A stretch of 64,000 nt of DNA, from positions 114,623,601 to 114,687,600 of the forward strand of contig NC_083339.1 in the NCBI RefSeq assembly GCF_019175385.1, in the 5' to 3' direction. A model generated the notes under the pieces. The model saw nothing but the letters and a program-made list of their open reading frames with translations, was not told where the DNA came from and did not search any database. The position numbers and the translations under genes were made by a program. Positions 11,250-22,644 of this stretch are shown one piece after another; within the stretch, counting starts at the first letter, position 1, and each line of letters opens with the position of its first letter. This DNA comes from Lycium barbarum. Taxonomy: Eukaryota; Streptophyta; Magnoliopsida; Solanales; Solanaceae.

Positions 11250-11694
11250 ACGGTCCGTATCTTCCAGCGGATCATGGATTCAGTGTTCAGTGGCCAATGC
11301 GTTACGCCATGATGTTACGCCCCGTAACCTGCGTTATGGACCGTCCTTTTGGGCATAACATGTGACACTACTTAGGCTTCTTACTGGAAATTTCCTTCAG
11401 ATTACGGTACTCGTTACGGCCCGTAACATGAGTTATGGATCGTCCTTAATAGCGACACGTATCTAGATCTTCCTCTCTGGGTACAGATCACGTTTCGGTC
11501 CGTAACTCGAGTTACAGACCGTCCTTTTGCTCCAAGTTGTCCGTTTTTCAGCATTTCTTATCATTTCCGTTCCTTAGTCAACCAACCCTACAAAACACCA
11601 AAATAACATAAGAAAAGATGTAAAAACACTTAAAAACAAGCAACACTTCTAGTGAAAAAGACATAAAATGTGCTGAAATTCACGGCACATCAGC
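11250..11694. repeat. Palindrome-rich fragment with GTAAC..GTTAC repeats
   Basis: Three related blocks around 11310-11350, 11405-11445 and 11490-11525 follow the pattern CCGTAAC-N-GTTAY-GGAYCGTCC. One core, GTAACTCGAGTTAC (about 11499-11512), is a perfect palindrome. The style matches the TATACGGTCCGTATA arrays in the Tekay LTRs (39520-39745). It is probably a fragment of another LTR element. The fragment ends where Copia reverse transcriptase sequence begins. Confidence 0.5.
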
Positions 11695-13737
11695 AACCAG
11701 CCTGACTTTGTATCTATCTATAGAACCATCTGACTTAAGTTTGGTCTTGAACACCCATCTTGATCCAACCAAGGTCCATGTTTCATTCCGGTCCAGTGCA
11801 TCAAATTCCTCCTTCATAGCAGCATACCAATTTGGATTTTTGAGTGCTTCAGCCACATTTTTTGGTTCACTACATGCTGCTAATAGTGTTGTGTGAGTAA
11901 TTGGCACCTTCTGTGTCTTCAACCTTGTCATCATGTGATGGCCTGTCGCAGCAACAGGAGGCTGTGCCTCCTCTTTTATAATGTCATTGAGATATTGAGA
12001 ACTCTGAGAATTCTCAATATGAGAACTTTGAGAGATCTCAACGTTAAACCACTTTGACAGATCCACCTCTAACTGTATGCCTTGTGAATTAGCTACAGAA
12101 ATATGATCATTTTCCTACAAAGCATGTGAACCAACCTCCTGATCATCAACAGTACTTTCACTTGCATCAAATTCTGCATCACCATGACTTGCATCATGAA
12201 TAGGTGAGTCTGCTGCATGATCATCAGCACCTGGTAAGTCTGCTTCATGGTTAACATCAGGATCAACATCAGCAACATCAATGGTGTTAGAAGTGGTGTC
12301 TAACACTTCCCCTGAGATGGTAGCATCACTGCTTGGCTGAGATTTATCCTGCATATTAGAGAAAAACTCAAAGAAAGTAGCTAAGTGAGTGGAATCGTTT
12401 TGAGAGGTATGTGCACTGTGGTCCTTCTACACATATGGTAAATTATGCTCATCAAATATCATTTGGCCGGACACAAAAACTCTTCTAGTTGATGGTTGAT
12501 AACACCTGTAACCTTTGTGTAGATTTCTATAACCAATAAACACACAAGGGTAGGTCTTTGGAGAAAACTTTGTCTGACCCTTAATATAAGGATAGCACCT
12601 ACAAACAAAAAACTTTGAGACTATTGTAATCAGGAGATGCTCCATGAAGCTTGACAAAGGGAATTTCATTCTTGAGAATTGAAGATGGTAGTCTATTTAT
12701 CAAGAATACAGTAGTGACAAAAGCTTCTACCCATAGGAATAGGGAAAGTTTGCATGAAAAAGCAGTGTCAAGCCAGTTTCCAATATATGCCTAGGTTTTC
12801 TCTCAGAAATCCCATTTTGTTCAGGAGTGTTAGGACATGACATTTGCCTGATAATTCCACAATTTTCCAAGTGTTTAATGAATTCATTACTGATGAACTC
12901 ATCTTCTCCATCACTTTGAATTTTTTTTATTGGTTTGGAAAACTGTTTTTCCACCATTTTCTGAAACTTGACAAACTGTTCAAAGAATTCAGACTTCTTC
13001 CTTATGGGATATATTCAACTATATCTTGTATGATCATCAACAAACAAAATGTAATATTTCATATGCTGAGAAGATTCAACAGGAGCTGGACACCAGAGGT
13101 CATAATGAATTTTAAGCAAAGGTTCATTCTCAATCTTATTTCTCAATGCAAAAGGAAGTTTACAACTCTTTCCTAACTGGCAGCCAACACAGATAGTAGG
13201 CATTTTATTCCAAGTCTTGACATTTATGAAACTATTTCTATTCAAAAACTGTAATGACTATAAGCTAGGATGTCCTAATCTAGCATGCCAAATCCAATCT
13301 GTCTTATTCCAGTCTGGTGTTGCTGTCAAGGCAAAGATATTGTTATCTTCCAATGCATAGAGTCCTCCTTTCTTAGTCCCCTTGGCCATGTGTTTCCCTG
13401 ACTTCTTGTCCTTAATAACAAAATTAGATTCATCAAACTCAAGAGTACATGAATTGTCTTTTGCAAGCTTACTAACAGATAGAAGATTCTTATTTATCTC
13501 AGGCACAACTAGGACCTCCTTAATTTTAAATCCAGACTTAGTGGTATTTCCAATATGTGTGATATTCAGATGTGATCCATTATCAACAATTATCTTATCA
13601 GTTCCATTATAAGCCTTAACATCAGATAGGTTACTTGTATTGTTGGTCAGGTGATTTGTTGCTCCAGAGTCAACATACATGGCATTGTCCTCAACTGTTG
13701 TGCCTTGTAAGTTAACTGCTGCTAAGGCTTGTGGGAG
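11695..13737 (-). pseudogene. Copia pol remnant: protease, integrase, start of RT
   Basis: Reads mostly in one frame on the - strand. The protease motif DSGATNHLT lies near 13670. Then come the GAG-pre-integrase motif WHARLGHPSL (near 13290) and a Cys-pair segment CVGCQLGKSCKLPF (near 13180). The integrase core follows, with SDGEDEFIS near 12900 and CPNTPEQNGISERK near 12830. Next is GYRNLHKGYRCY (near 12530), an acidic linker (12354-12115), then the start of RT with WVFKTKLKSDGSIDRYK near 11710. In-frame stops interrupt it near 13741, 13258, 13015, 12727, 12427 and 12115. It breaks off at the truncation near 11695, before the YVDD region, so it is dead. Confidence 0.85.
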
Positions 13738-14661
13738 GTCTTATGCTGCCTGATATGAATAGTCCCATATGTAAAAGCACTTGAGAGCAGTATGCTTTTT
13801 CCTACCACAAATTTGACAAGCATCATCCTTGTCCTTGGCTTGATTGAAACCTTGAGCACTTTGATTGTTCTGAGTGTAGTTCTGTCCAGCAGGTTTGAAA
13901 CCTCTTCCCCTTGAACTATAGTTAGAGTTTCCTCTATTCTGATTATGATTTGCTCTGCTTCTACCTCTGCCTCTTTGTGCAGAGAAAGCCATGTTGTGGT
14001 TTTCCTGAGGCATTTCTTCATCTTCTCTCATGTTAAAGCCTCTAAGTGCAGTGACAAACTGGTTGAGAGTGGGATATGGTGCTTTTCCAAGCATGACAGT
14101 TCTAAAAGTCCTATATTTAGGACCTAGACCTCTATCAAAGTTAATCACCTTGCTATCCTCATCAACAGGTTTGTGTATGGCAGTAAGACCATCACATATT
14201 CCCTTAAACTCCTTCTGATATTCATCAAGTTTCTTAGATCCTAACTTGATGTTTTGCAGTTACTGTTTCAGTTGAAACTCCTTGTCCTTTGTTGCTTGAA
14301 CATATGCTTCTTCTAAGCATTCCCACATCTCCTTGGTTGTAGAACAACCAACAATGAGATACATCCTCAGTCATAGTACCTGAGATCCATGTTCTCAATA
14401 GCTTATCTTTCTCCTCGCAATCACTATCTTGTTTTCCTTCTCCTTATCCGCAGCATTTTCCTTTCCATCCGTGACAGATGATTTTTCGTCCCTTGGTTTC
14501 TCCTCCTTAATCCAGTCGAGTACTTTCAGAACTTGCATGAGTTGCATGATCTGAGTCCTCCAAATCAAATAGTTAGTAGGCTTAAGTTTGATAGGACAAG
14601 CAGCAATCAAATGTCGTAAAGAAGAAGTTGATAGTGACAGAGGAGATGAGGTTGAGGCCAT
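13738..14661 (-). pseudogene. Copia gag remnant with CCHC zinc knuckle
   Basis: Nucleocapsid/capsid remnant that would have bound element RNA in virus-like particles. The natural start codon is the complement of 14659-14661 (MASTSSPLS). The gag domain is broken by two compensating frameshifts, one before about 14440 and one near 14340, and by a TAA near 14263. It is in frame again from about 14215. A zinc knuckle CQICGRKKHTALKC (C-X2-C-X4-H-X4-C) lies near 13805-13830, after an Arg/Gly/Asn-rich segment. Just upstream of the start codon lies the end of the hAT insertion, which adds an accidental in-frame ATG at 14703. Confidence 0.82.
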
Positions 14662-14667
14662 TGTGGG

Positions 14668-15373
14668 CAGGGGCGGATCTATGTAGGACTGTGGGGGTGC
14701 CACGCCACCCCCACGCGTCGGCTGAAACTTTGCTTACATATGTATATATGTATCAGAATTCTTATAAATATAACCCGTGCCACTCGGAGGACAAATTGAG
14801 TTTGTGGTGCCAGTGGTTAAAAGCCATGTTTTCCTCTCCAAGGACGCAGGATCGATTCCCTGCTACCATAATTTTTAGAACGTTGGACCATTTTTCTTCC
14901 TTTTTATTTTAAGCATAAAATTTCAGTAAATAATTTTCTTCTTGCAACAAACCCTTTCTCTTCTCCCAAATTCTCTCTATCTTCTTCAAAATTTTAATAA
15001 TCTTTCCCTGTTGCCCCGGCTTCTCTCCCGTTGTTGTTTCTTATATTTAATTTTACATGTTATTTTATTTTTATTTAAATGATTCAATAAATACAAGAGA
15101 AAAGGGTATGTTTAGTCTTGGTTCACGCTAATTTAGAAAAGAAATCTTCTTTATGTTATAGGAGTAATAATTATGCTCGTAAACTTGAGTTGTTGTATAT
15201 AATACTTGGAATAATAGTTGGTTATGCAAATCGAAAAGATAAATAACTCGAACCGCAACTCACATTTGATCCAACTGATCAAATGTTTACTCTATTTGGA
15301 CCATGTAAATTGCAATACGTCTACTTTACAGCAGAGTGACACCCAGAACCTCTAAATCCTGGATTCGCCTCTG
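14668..15373. mobile_element. Non-autonomous hAT element, 706 bp, 8 bp target duplication
   Basis: Perfect 8 bp direct repeats ATTGTGGG flank it at 14660-14667 and 15374-15381. Terminal inverted repeats are CAGGGGCGGATCTA at the left and the complement CAGAGGCGAATCCA at the right, 11 of 14 identical. An 8 bp duplication with short repeats starting CAG is the hAT pattern. It has no transposase frame. It sits in the Tork-like Copia exactly at the gag start codon. Confidence 0.9.
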
Positions 15374-15426
15374 ATTGTGGGAAGTTTTTGAGAGTGATTT
15401 GATACGAAGCTTTGGCTTTCTTTAAT

Positions 15427-15438
15427 GCTCTGATACCA
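15427..15438 (-). other. Primer binding site of the Tork-like Copia
   Basis: The complement reads TGGTATCAGAGC, the usual site for initiator-methionine tRNA in Copia elements. It directly abuts the inferred 5' LTR and fixes element polarity as -. Confidence 0.85.
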
Positions 15439-15800
15439 TGTAGAAAACACGGTATATAAAGGGAAAAGAGAAGCCTTGTATATATTTCAAGTGATAATTT
15501 ACAAAGTGTACATGAAGCCTTCTTATATGGGCTCGAGATCACTGATGGATATGCATGCAGGTAAGATGAGTCCTACTTAACTTCTACTACATGTGTGTAT
15601 CCTAATCATGCTCATGTACATCTGATACACTAAGGATATACACGGGTATACCACTGATATACACAAGATATACATAGTCTCTATTCTATCTAATGAAGAG
15701 TTATTCTATCTAATGAGGAGTTCTATTGCTACTAGAGTGCTACTGACTAAGAGTTAGTGCTATTAGAAATTTCTCTCCTGTTTAATTGAAATTCTTATCA
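15439..15800 (-). repeat. 5' LTR of the Tork-like Copia (outer end approximate)
   Basis: Begins on the + strand as TG right next to the primer site, the complement of a terminal CA. The outer boundary is a guess at the complement of TGATAAGAATTTC (about 15788-15800), because no partner LTR survives. It contains repeated GATATACAC-like motifs near 15640-15675 and a duplicated TTCTATCTAATGA(A/G)GAGTT near 15680-15725. Confidence 0.5.
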
Positions 15801-18334
15801 CAATTTATTGACTCTTTGAAACCGTATGCAAGAAAGTCAATAACTTCATTCGAATTGACAAAATCTCAACTTACTGACTTTCTTCCTTTTGATGATATTA
15901 TCAATTAAACAAAAACTGAAAAATCTTTAAAATGGGGGGGGGGGGGGGGGGGGGGGATAACATATCTAAAAAATGAAAAACTGACCCACGAATTTTTTAT
16001 TTATTTTTTTGCTGAACCCCCAAAATGTTAAACTAAACTAGGTTTTTTCTTTTTAGTACGAATTGGATTGTATTTTTTCAAATCCGAAACTGAATGCACA
16101 CCCTATAGGGCTTTCAGATCCATCCTAAAGAAAATGTATGTAGTAAATAATTAATCCGCGTTAATCCTCATTCTGCTGTCTCTTGAGGAATAATGTCTGA
16201 AAAATTCCAACGTGTATCATCTAACCTGAATAGCATTTAATAAACGATTAATGTTCACATGAGCTTATCTTTTGAAATTTTCCAGATTACGAAATTTCTT
16301 GCTTAGTGTGTCAGCACCAAGCAGTACTTCTCAGACGAATGCTTGATTATAATAGGAAAAATCATTCTAAAAATACTCTCTTCAACAGATACATGTTCCT
16401 CGTGATACAACCAAAAAAAGAAAGAAAAAAACAACAGACACTTCGTACACCGAGAAGACTATACTCGCTGCATAGCAAGAGTGCGTTGGAACATAGCACA
16501 AGGTCGTTTTTTCTTTTACTGTCACAAGGTCAAGCTGTGAGCAAGTAAAAATTTATATTTACCAGATAAAGAAAACTAAACACAGAAAATGCCACTACTA
16601 TTAGTATTTATCATTTCCACTACAACAGGAGTTCCCAGTAGTGTGTCAGCGTCACATAAATTGGGACAAAAGAAGTACTCTAGTATTTATTGTTTCCAAC
16701 TGAACATGAGTTTCCACTTTCTTCTAGAGTTTAAATTTTATTTCTTAATAGTACAAAACATATTTATATTATTAAATCACTTAAAAGATAAAGATAAAGA
16801 TAAGTAATTTTATTTAATAACATTGATCAATATGATAAGTAAATTAAATTAATAATATATAAAAATAAATAAATGATCAATACATATAGATTAAATCCTT
16901 CTAAGAAATTGAGGAAAAGTACGTGCTATAGGACTATCCACAGTTATTGGACACTGGAAGAATGCTTAGCATGTTGCCCAACATTAGGCTGAGAAAACTT
17001 ATTCAAACTTCTGAGATTTGAATGCACATTTACTAATTAATAAAAACTCTTATTTATGTTCTCGAGATCTGAATGTATTAAAAATTATTTAAGAATTATT
17101 AAGTATAAAACACAAATTAATCTAATCTTATATCAATTAAATATTTAAACAAATTATATGATGGTTGGTGGTGGCGACGGCTAACAATGGTTGTCGTGCA
17201 TGCCGACTGGGTAGTGGTGGTGTTGGCTAATGACAGTGTTGTAGTTACATAGTAACTGGTGGATGATAGCAGTGCTTGGTGATGGTGGTTGATGGAGGTC
17301 GTTGGTGGTAGACTGGGAGCATCTGATTATTTTGATGGATGATTGTGATTGCCCTATGGTGATAGTTATGACTGATAGCGGTGGTTGATAATATATTGTC
17401 GATAGTAATTAATGATTGTCGTGATAATAGTGATTGATAACAATGATTATAAATGATGGCATGTGGTGACAATGGTTAATTATTGGGATTTACGAGGGTA
17501 ATTGTGGACACATATGAAACCCCTCAAAAAGTACATTACATGATGAAATGATAAGAGTAAATAAATAATGCACTTTCTCCAAGTATCTAGAGTCCGAAAC
17601 GTGATTCGTGAAGATCTGTTTTTCATGTCACGTGCAACATCTTCGTAGAAATACATAGTGAGGGGAGACAGAATTAATAGAAAGATGAAAGAGAAGTAAC
17701 CATAAATGGAATGGAATTGTGCAGAATTTGATTATTTTCACAGCATGCAAGCTAAAATGACCATACAACATAAGGAGTAATTTAATTTCTTGTAATATTC
17801 TTTCTTTGGTCTTTGAGAAAATTCCATTCTCGTACGTGTTTGTGTTGCATGTGATTCTAAAATCTTGACCAAGAGATTAATTCAAGGAATATAACCAAAC
17901 AAATGCTTAGAATTTAGAAACACGGAGTAAGTTGTCGCGGACAAAATGTGGAAAAGAATATTTTGAAATGAAAACACAAACGGGTTGCGAGAAGAATTAC
18001 AACCAGTCAAAGAAACATCGCTATAGTACGTGAAAGGGTTATATCATTTTTTAAAATACTAAAGTAATCGCTGCTCTTTTTTTTTTTTTTTTTTTTTATG
18101 TTAAGTTGACAACTAAACTTTTGGATATCTTACCTACTTTTTTCCAGCTGTAATTTGCACGGATAATTCTACCAACAATCAAAAAAAGAATTGTATGATT
18201 TCGTTGGATTGAACTTTCTTTTTACTCTAGTTGACGGCTGAATAAACTTTACTTCAACCTAAACAGTAAATAGGAATGTGAGCAAACTACGAGCAAAAGG
18301 AAATTAGTTAGACGACTGGCAACAGAGATTTAAA
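15801..18334. other. Intergenic DNA without a recognisable gene
   Basis: Holds a 23 G run at 15934-15956, a GGTG/GATGG-rich low-complexity stretch at about 17160-17480, and a long T run near 18078-18097. Small reading frames at 16306-16548, 16589-16807 and 17245-17472 (- strand) have no recognisable features. I see no conserved gene here. Confidence 0.6.
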
Positions 18335-19589
18335 TAGGGGTGACAAATGGGCTATTTGGGTTAAAGTTGGGCGGGTTAAGATGGGCTAATCTTGTAGATG
18401 GGCCAAAGCCCAACCATGGTCAAAGCTTGTTTGGGCTAAGATGGACTGAGTCAAGACGGGCTAAATGAAGGGTCATAATCCAACCCGTCCAACTTAACCC
18501 ACCTTTTTAACATTTTGAGAAAGGAAAAATGACATATGCTACATTTCATATAGTTTACATACACTAATTTCTGAGCGAATTTTTTAAGCTTTGAGCGAGA
18601 TATACACATTTCATACACAAATTTTAAGCCATTTTTTTAAGCCTTGAGCAGAAAAAAAATTAATTTTTTAAAATAAAAAATAAAAAATGTTTTTTAAAAA
18701 ATAATATTTTTAAAATTTTATTTTAAAAAAAAAAAAAACTTGAGCGAAAATTTCGTATATATTTTGTAAGAAATCTATTGCTATGTTTTGTAAATTGAAA
18801 AGTTTAGTTATATTTCGTAATACTTTTCTTATTATGTATATATAGGTCAATCTCCCTTTGAGAAATTAAAAATATCGATATTCTTTGATTGAAAATATTC
18901 TCTCGCTCATGCTTTTCTAAATTAATGGCGTTTTGAAAATCAAATTTAAATATATTTTTTGGATATGAAAAAAACTCAAACATATGCTTTTATTCAAAAA
19001 AATAAAGATATTCACTGCAAATATTTCCTCATAAGTTATCCTAGCTAGTACATAAATTATATTCAAAATTATTCCGAAAATAAATCAAAATTAAATTAAA
19101 TGTTAATTGACGTAATGAATATTTATTTTGTCAGATTCCTCTCTTTTACCCCTTTATCTTATTTATATATTTTTAAGGTTGTCTTGTACATAACTAAGAG
19201 TGACAAATAGGTTAAACAAAAACGGATAAGCATAGACCCTCAGGAAAAAAAAAATTAAAACTTAAAATAAAAAGTTACTAGTAAAAAATAAATAAATAAG
19301 GAAATAAAAAATATAAAAAAAAATAAAAAAAAAATTCTAAAAAAATTAAAATAAAAATAATTACAAAAAATAAATTTAAATAATAATTAAAAAGAAGTTA
19401 ATCATGTTTTGTAGCTTTTATCTTATAAATGGAGGACATTTAATGGGTCAATTTGGGCTAATGATTTGTGATGGGCCAACTTGGGCTAGCCCAAATCAGT
19501 CCATCTTCAAAATCACTCTAGCCCAAACCCATTAAAGCTTGGGCGGGTTGAGCGGGTCAAATGGGTTTGGGCTAGTTTTGCCACCCCTA
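18335..19589. mobile_element. Non-autonomous hAT-like element, 1255 bp
   Basis: Ends are TAGGGGTGACAAATGGGC at the left and the complement TAGGGGTGGCAAAACTAGCC at the right. Flanks are GATTTAAA (18327-18334) and GATTTAAT (19590-19597), an 8 bp duplication with one change. Subterminal regions are full of TGGGCTA and GGCGGGTT motifs in both orientations, as expected for transposase-binding repeats. The core (about 18650-19400) is extremely AT-rich and non-coding. Confidence 0.75.
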
Positions 19590-19696
19590 GATTTAATCAA
19601 TTGGATAAGTTTTTTTATAACTTGTCCGTAAATTTACAATAAGTTTTAAGTTGTCTTATTACTTTGTATTAGAATGTGCTTGCTATAATAAATATA

Positions 19697-19828
19697 GGCC
19701 AAATTCATAGATAGACCCTCAAACTTGTCCATATTTTTCACTTGGACCCCTCAACCGAGCCGCGTACCATATGAACCCTTCAAGACAGCCTTTATTGTGC
19801 CACTTTGACCCGTCGGTCCAGCTTGTCA
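19697..19828 (+). repeat. Left terminal inverted repeat of the MULE
   Basis: Begins GGCCAAATTCATAGATAGAC and ends CCAGCTTGTCA. It matches the complement of 22645-22776, with 7 substitutions and no gaps over 132 bases. Confidence 0.92.
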
Positions 19829-20098
19829 CAACGCGTGCAGTTGACGAATTTTTCACGCGTGAAGCTCTTAACACGCCGAGCTGGACAAAAAGTAATGGCC
19901 AAATGGACCCAGCAACGGTAATATTTGCCCCACCCACTTTTAAATATATCCTCTTCTTCCCCAATTCATAATATTAAACCCTAAATACTCCAACACCATT
20001 GCTGCTCCAAATTCTTTTAATTTTCAGTCAAACTTATTGTTGTTTCATTATTTTTTTCTAATCTATCTCTCTTGTTTGCTTTTACTCTTGCTTCAACA

Positions 20099-20500
20099 AT
20101 GGCTAACACTTCAAGAATCGAGTTTTTCCGATGTGGGCGTATTTGCGAATTGAAAATTTCATGGAGTCCAAATAATCCCGGAAGGAGATTTTTTTCGTGC
20201 CCAATTGATGAGGTAAGCGTATACTTGTTATGGGTTATTTCATTACTTAATTCTTCCTCGTAATTGATTCATAAAGCTTTTTCTTTTTATTCTTTGAAGG
20301 CTAGAGGTGGATGTAATTACTTCAATTGGTACGAACCAAGGCATCCCGAGCAAGCAAATAAAGTCATTTATGGGTTGTTGAAGAGGGTTAAAGCTTTTGA
20401 GGAAGAAAAGGCTTGTGCAAGACGAACTAGAAAGAAGTTGGTGTTTGGTGTAGTGTTGTTGTTTGCAATTTGGTTCCAGTTTTGGAATTGTACTCGATGA
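20099..20500 (+). CDS. GRF-type zinc finger protein, two exons, 104 aa
   Basis: Exons 20099-20212 and 20300-20500 join with an 87 bp intron that has a GTAAGC donor and a TTTGAAG acceptor, giving 104 residues from the ATG at 20099. Residues 12-50 fit the GRF zinc finger: Cys12, Cys16, the diagnostic NPGRRFF at 26-32, Cys34, Cys43 and the YFNWYE end. GRF fingers in other proteins bind single-stranded nucleic acid. Residues about 84-101 form a hydrophobic segment that could be a C-terminal membrane anchor, followed by NCTR. A likely 5' leader lies in the AT-rich 19970-20098. The gene is inside the Mutator-like element and converges on the B3 gene. Whether it is a captured host gene or an accessory gene of the element cannot be told from this window. 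Confidence 0.75.
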
Positions 20501-20837
20501 TGTTTAGTTTTAGTAATTATAGTAGGTTAAATTACAGTGCATTTTGATGTTTTAGGGATAGTTTTATGGACAATTTAAGGGACTGTTTTCGGGACTCACA
20601 AAGTTGGTCTCACAAAGGGACTGTTTTAGGGACTCACAAAGGGATAGGTTAATCTCACAAAGTTGGCCAAATTTTGTGATTTTGTGTAATTGTATATGGC
20701 CACACTTTTATGAATCGAATGAATATATATTTAGATACTAACATAAATCAAAACCATACGTCATTAAGTAAACGAAAACAAAACAAAACAAATAAAACCA
20801 AACCAAACTTCATTTTTCATAAATAGAAAGAGACGAC

Positions 20838-21234
20838 CTAATCAACATCTATGATCTCCGGCTTCTCCACTTTAGTAACAATGAAGTAGAGGCGATCCTC
20901 TAGATCACAAACTTGAAAACGCAACGCATCCCCTTCCCTTAGGCCTTTTGCATCAACAAACTCTTTCCATCCATTGTTGAGGCGCACCTTTCGACCGATC
21001 TTGTATTTCATTTTGAAAGCACCTTTGTCGTATAAAACAACAGCTTCTTTGTCAACTTGTGGAAGAACATCCATAGTTGGAAGAATCTACACAAACAAGT
21101 AGTATTAAAAGCAATAACAAAACAATGGTAAACAAAAACTAAAAAATAGGACTTACGAAATCATCGTTTTGTATATAGGATTTGGTCAATGTTTTCTCAA
21201 ACCAAGCAATAGTGTAATGCTGGATATGTGGCAT
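20838..21234 (-). CDS. B3 DNA-binding-domain protein, two exons, 108 aa
   Basis: On the - strand, exon 1 is 21234-21157 (26 aa) with a GTAAGT donor. Exon 2 is 21086-20838 (82 aa and a TAG stop) with a TTTGTGTAG acceptor. The joined protein is 108 residues. The order is that of a single B3 domain: LTKSYIQNDDFILP at about 16-29, LYDKGAFKMKYKIGRK in the middle, NGWKEFVDAKGLREGDALRF near 75-95, then a strand LYFIVTKVE. B3 domains are plant DNA-binding modules found in ARF, RAV and REM factors. This one is shorter than most and has no other domain. It lies inside the Mutator-like element, 337 bp from the convergent GRF gene; the gap holds 'GGGACTGTTTT' and 'ACTCACAAAG' repeats. Confidence 0.72.
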
Positions 21235-21339
21235 TTTGTTTAAGAGACTATGAGTGAATTCGTTTGTGAGCTTGTTAGATAGTAAAATGGAAGACTATGG
21301 AGGTAATTTATATAGGGATAATACAACCAACCAAACACT

Positions 21340-21485
21340 ATATTTAATTCATTCACATCTATTTAATAAATTCAACCATTCAATTACTCTTCATTCAACC
21401 ATTCAACCATTCAATTACTCCAACTAATTCATTCAACCATTCAATTACTCTTCATTCAACCATTCAATTAATTCATTCAACCCCC
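21340..21485. repeat. ATTCAACCATTCAATTACTC minisatellite
   Basis: Imperfect tandem copies of ATTCAACCATTCAATTA(CTC) lie upstream of the B3 gene (on its 5' side), with CATTCAACC and TTCATTCAACC variants. Confidence 0.8.
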
Positions 21486-21688
21486 ATCCAACTACCATTT
21501 AACTAATCAAAAAAATAGTTACATTTAATAGAAGTACTTGGCTACAACTGCCAATTGTTACTAATCAAAATCGGCTAGCCATCAAAATAACAGTTTCATG
21601 CAAAGGACATAAAACACATAAAAATACTTGGCTAAAACTGCCAAATTGTTTCACAATACATTCAGAACTAAATTGTTTGAATAGACAT

Positions 21689-21910
21689 TCAGAATTTCCA
21701 AATTGGTTGCTTCTTTGCTTCTGGTTGGGTAGAAGGCTTGTTGGTGGTTATATTTCTCCTGTTTCTAGATTGCTGCTGTAGCTGTGTGGTTGTGACAACA
21801 CTTTTACCTTTGAACTTCAGACCAGGAGGTTTAAATCCAAGATCAATGTTACCTGCACTGGTGTCCCTCATAGTCCCATGCCTCACAACTCTCTCACTTG
21901 AACTACCAGG
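21689..21910 (-). pseudogene. C-terminal exon of a deleted MULE transposase
   Basis: A splice acceptor TTGCAG at 21911-21916 (- strand) precedes an exon encoding about 73 residues. It begins PGSSSERVVRHGTMRD, has a basic and Gln/Asn-rich tail (LQQQSRNRRN), and ends IWKF before TAA. Tails like this follow the zinc-knuckle region of plant Mutator transposases, but I rely on recognition and on the neighbouring PB1-like piece. No catalytic residues remain. Confidence 0.45.
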
Positions 21911-21932
21911 CTGCAATTGACACAAAAATAAA

Positions 21933-22064
21933 TTAGATTAACTTAACAAAGTGGTCTTTATCAATATCAGCAATTACAACATCCTTCTCATCAACATATA
22001 TGGGGTTAGGGCCCATTGTAAAGTTACCACCATTGTGAAAATGGACCTTAATAATATCTGACAT
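21933..22064 (-). pseudogene. PB1-like N-terminal piece of a MULE transposase
   Basis: Starts with ATG at 22064 and encodes 43 residues, MSDIIKVHFHNGGNF at the start and YVDEKDVVIADIDKDHFVKL near the end, before TAA at 21933. The pattern (a short basic strand, HxGG, then an acidic DxD) is that of the PB1-like N-terminal domain of plant Mutator transposases. It is only 23 bases from the C-terminal exon. The gap is too short for a normal plant intron, so the central transposase has been deleted. Confidence 0.5.
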
Positions 22065-22644
22065 ATCTACTATTTAATAATGTCAATCGTTTTAAAAAAC
22101 CCTAATTTTATACGGAATAACAACAATACCATCCACTAAATATTTTGACAATAATAAAAGGCTAAAGCAAAAGTTACCTTCTTAAAGAAATGGAATGAAT
22201 AAAATGAACAGAAAACCTTCAAAACCCACAAAACAACTGTGACTCCAACACACAAAATCAACCAGCTGAAAACGATGACTCCAACACACAAAATCAACTA
22301 GCTGAAAACGATGAACTTAGGGTTTATTTTGGGGGTAACGAACAACGTATGCGTTAGAATTGGGCGGAAGTTTAAACACTGTGTCAAATTCTACAGTCAA
22401 AATAGATGAATTTAGGGTTTGAATTAGGATGAATTTAGGAGGTGAAAATATTTGGAAGAGAAATGGACTTTGACGGAGGGAAAATGATCAGGTACTGATA
22501 TGTTTGGGTATAAAAATTTAACGGGTTTAATGGGTTTTAACTGGGTTGGCCTGTGCGTATGTGGCGTTCTAATTGACATGGCAACATTTAATTGGGAGGC
22601 TTATACACGTAGGCGGCGCGTGCCAACACGCATAATTCTTTAAA

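Larger units (their letters stand above)
11695..15800 (-). mobile_element. Truncated Tork-like Copia retrotransposon
   Basis: Read on the - strand: a 5' LTR (about 15800 to 15439), an initiator-methionine tRNA primer site, a leader, gag, protease, integrase and the first part of reverse transcriptase, ending abruptly near 11695. The rest of RT, RNase H and the 3' LTR are missing. The order PR-INT-RT identifies Copia. Similarity to Tork-type gag and polyprotein is by recognition, so lineage is inferred. A hAT element (14668-15373) separates the leader from gag. The outer LTR end is uncertain. Confidence 0.8.

Noticed and set aside
15934..15956. Poly-G and poly-C runs as functional elements
   Set aside because: Homopolymers of 20-23 bases are expected slippage products and their lengths are unreliable; two lie at the same place in the paired TR-GAG LTRs simply by descent.
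17245..17472. A His/Tyr-rich small protein on the - strand
   Set aside because: It comes from a GGTGAT/GATGG low-complexity stretch and has no start context or conserved pattern.
20099..21234. Calling the GRF and B3 genes ordinary host genes
   Set aside because: They lie between well-matched 132 bp inverted repeats beside transposase remnants, so transposon carriage is the better description, although capture is unproven.
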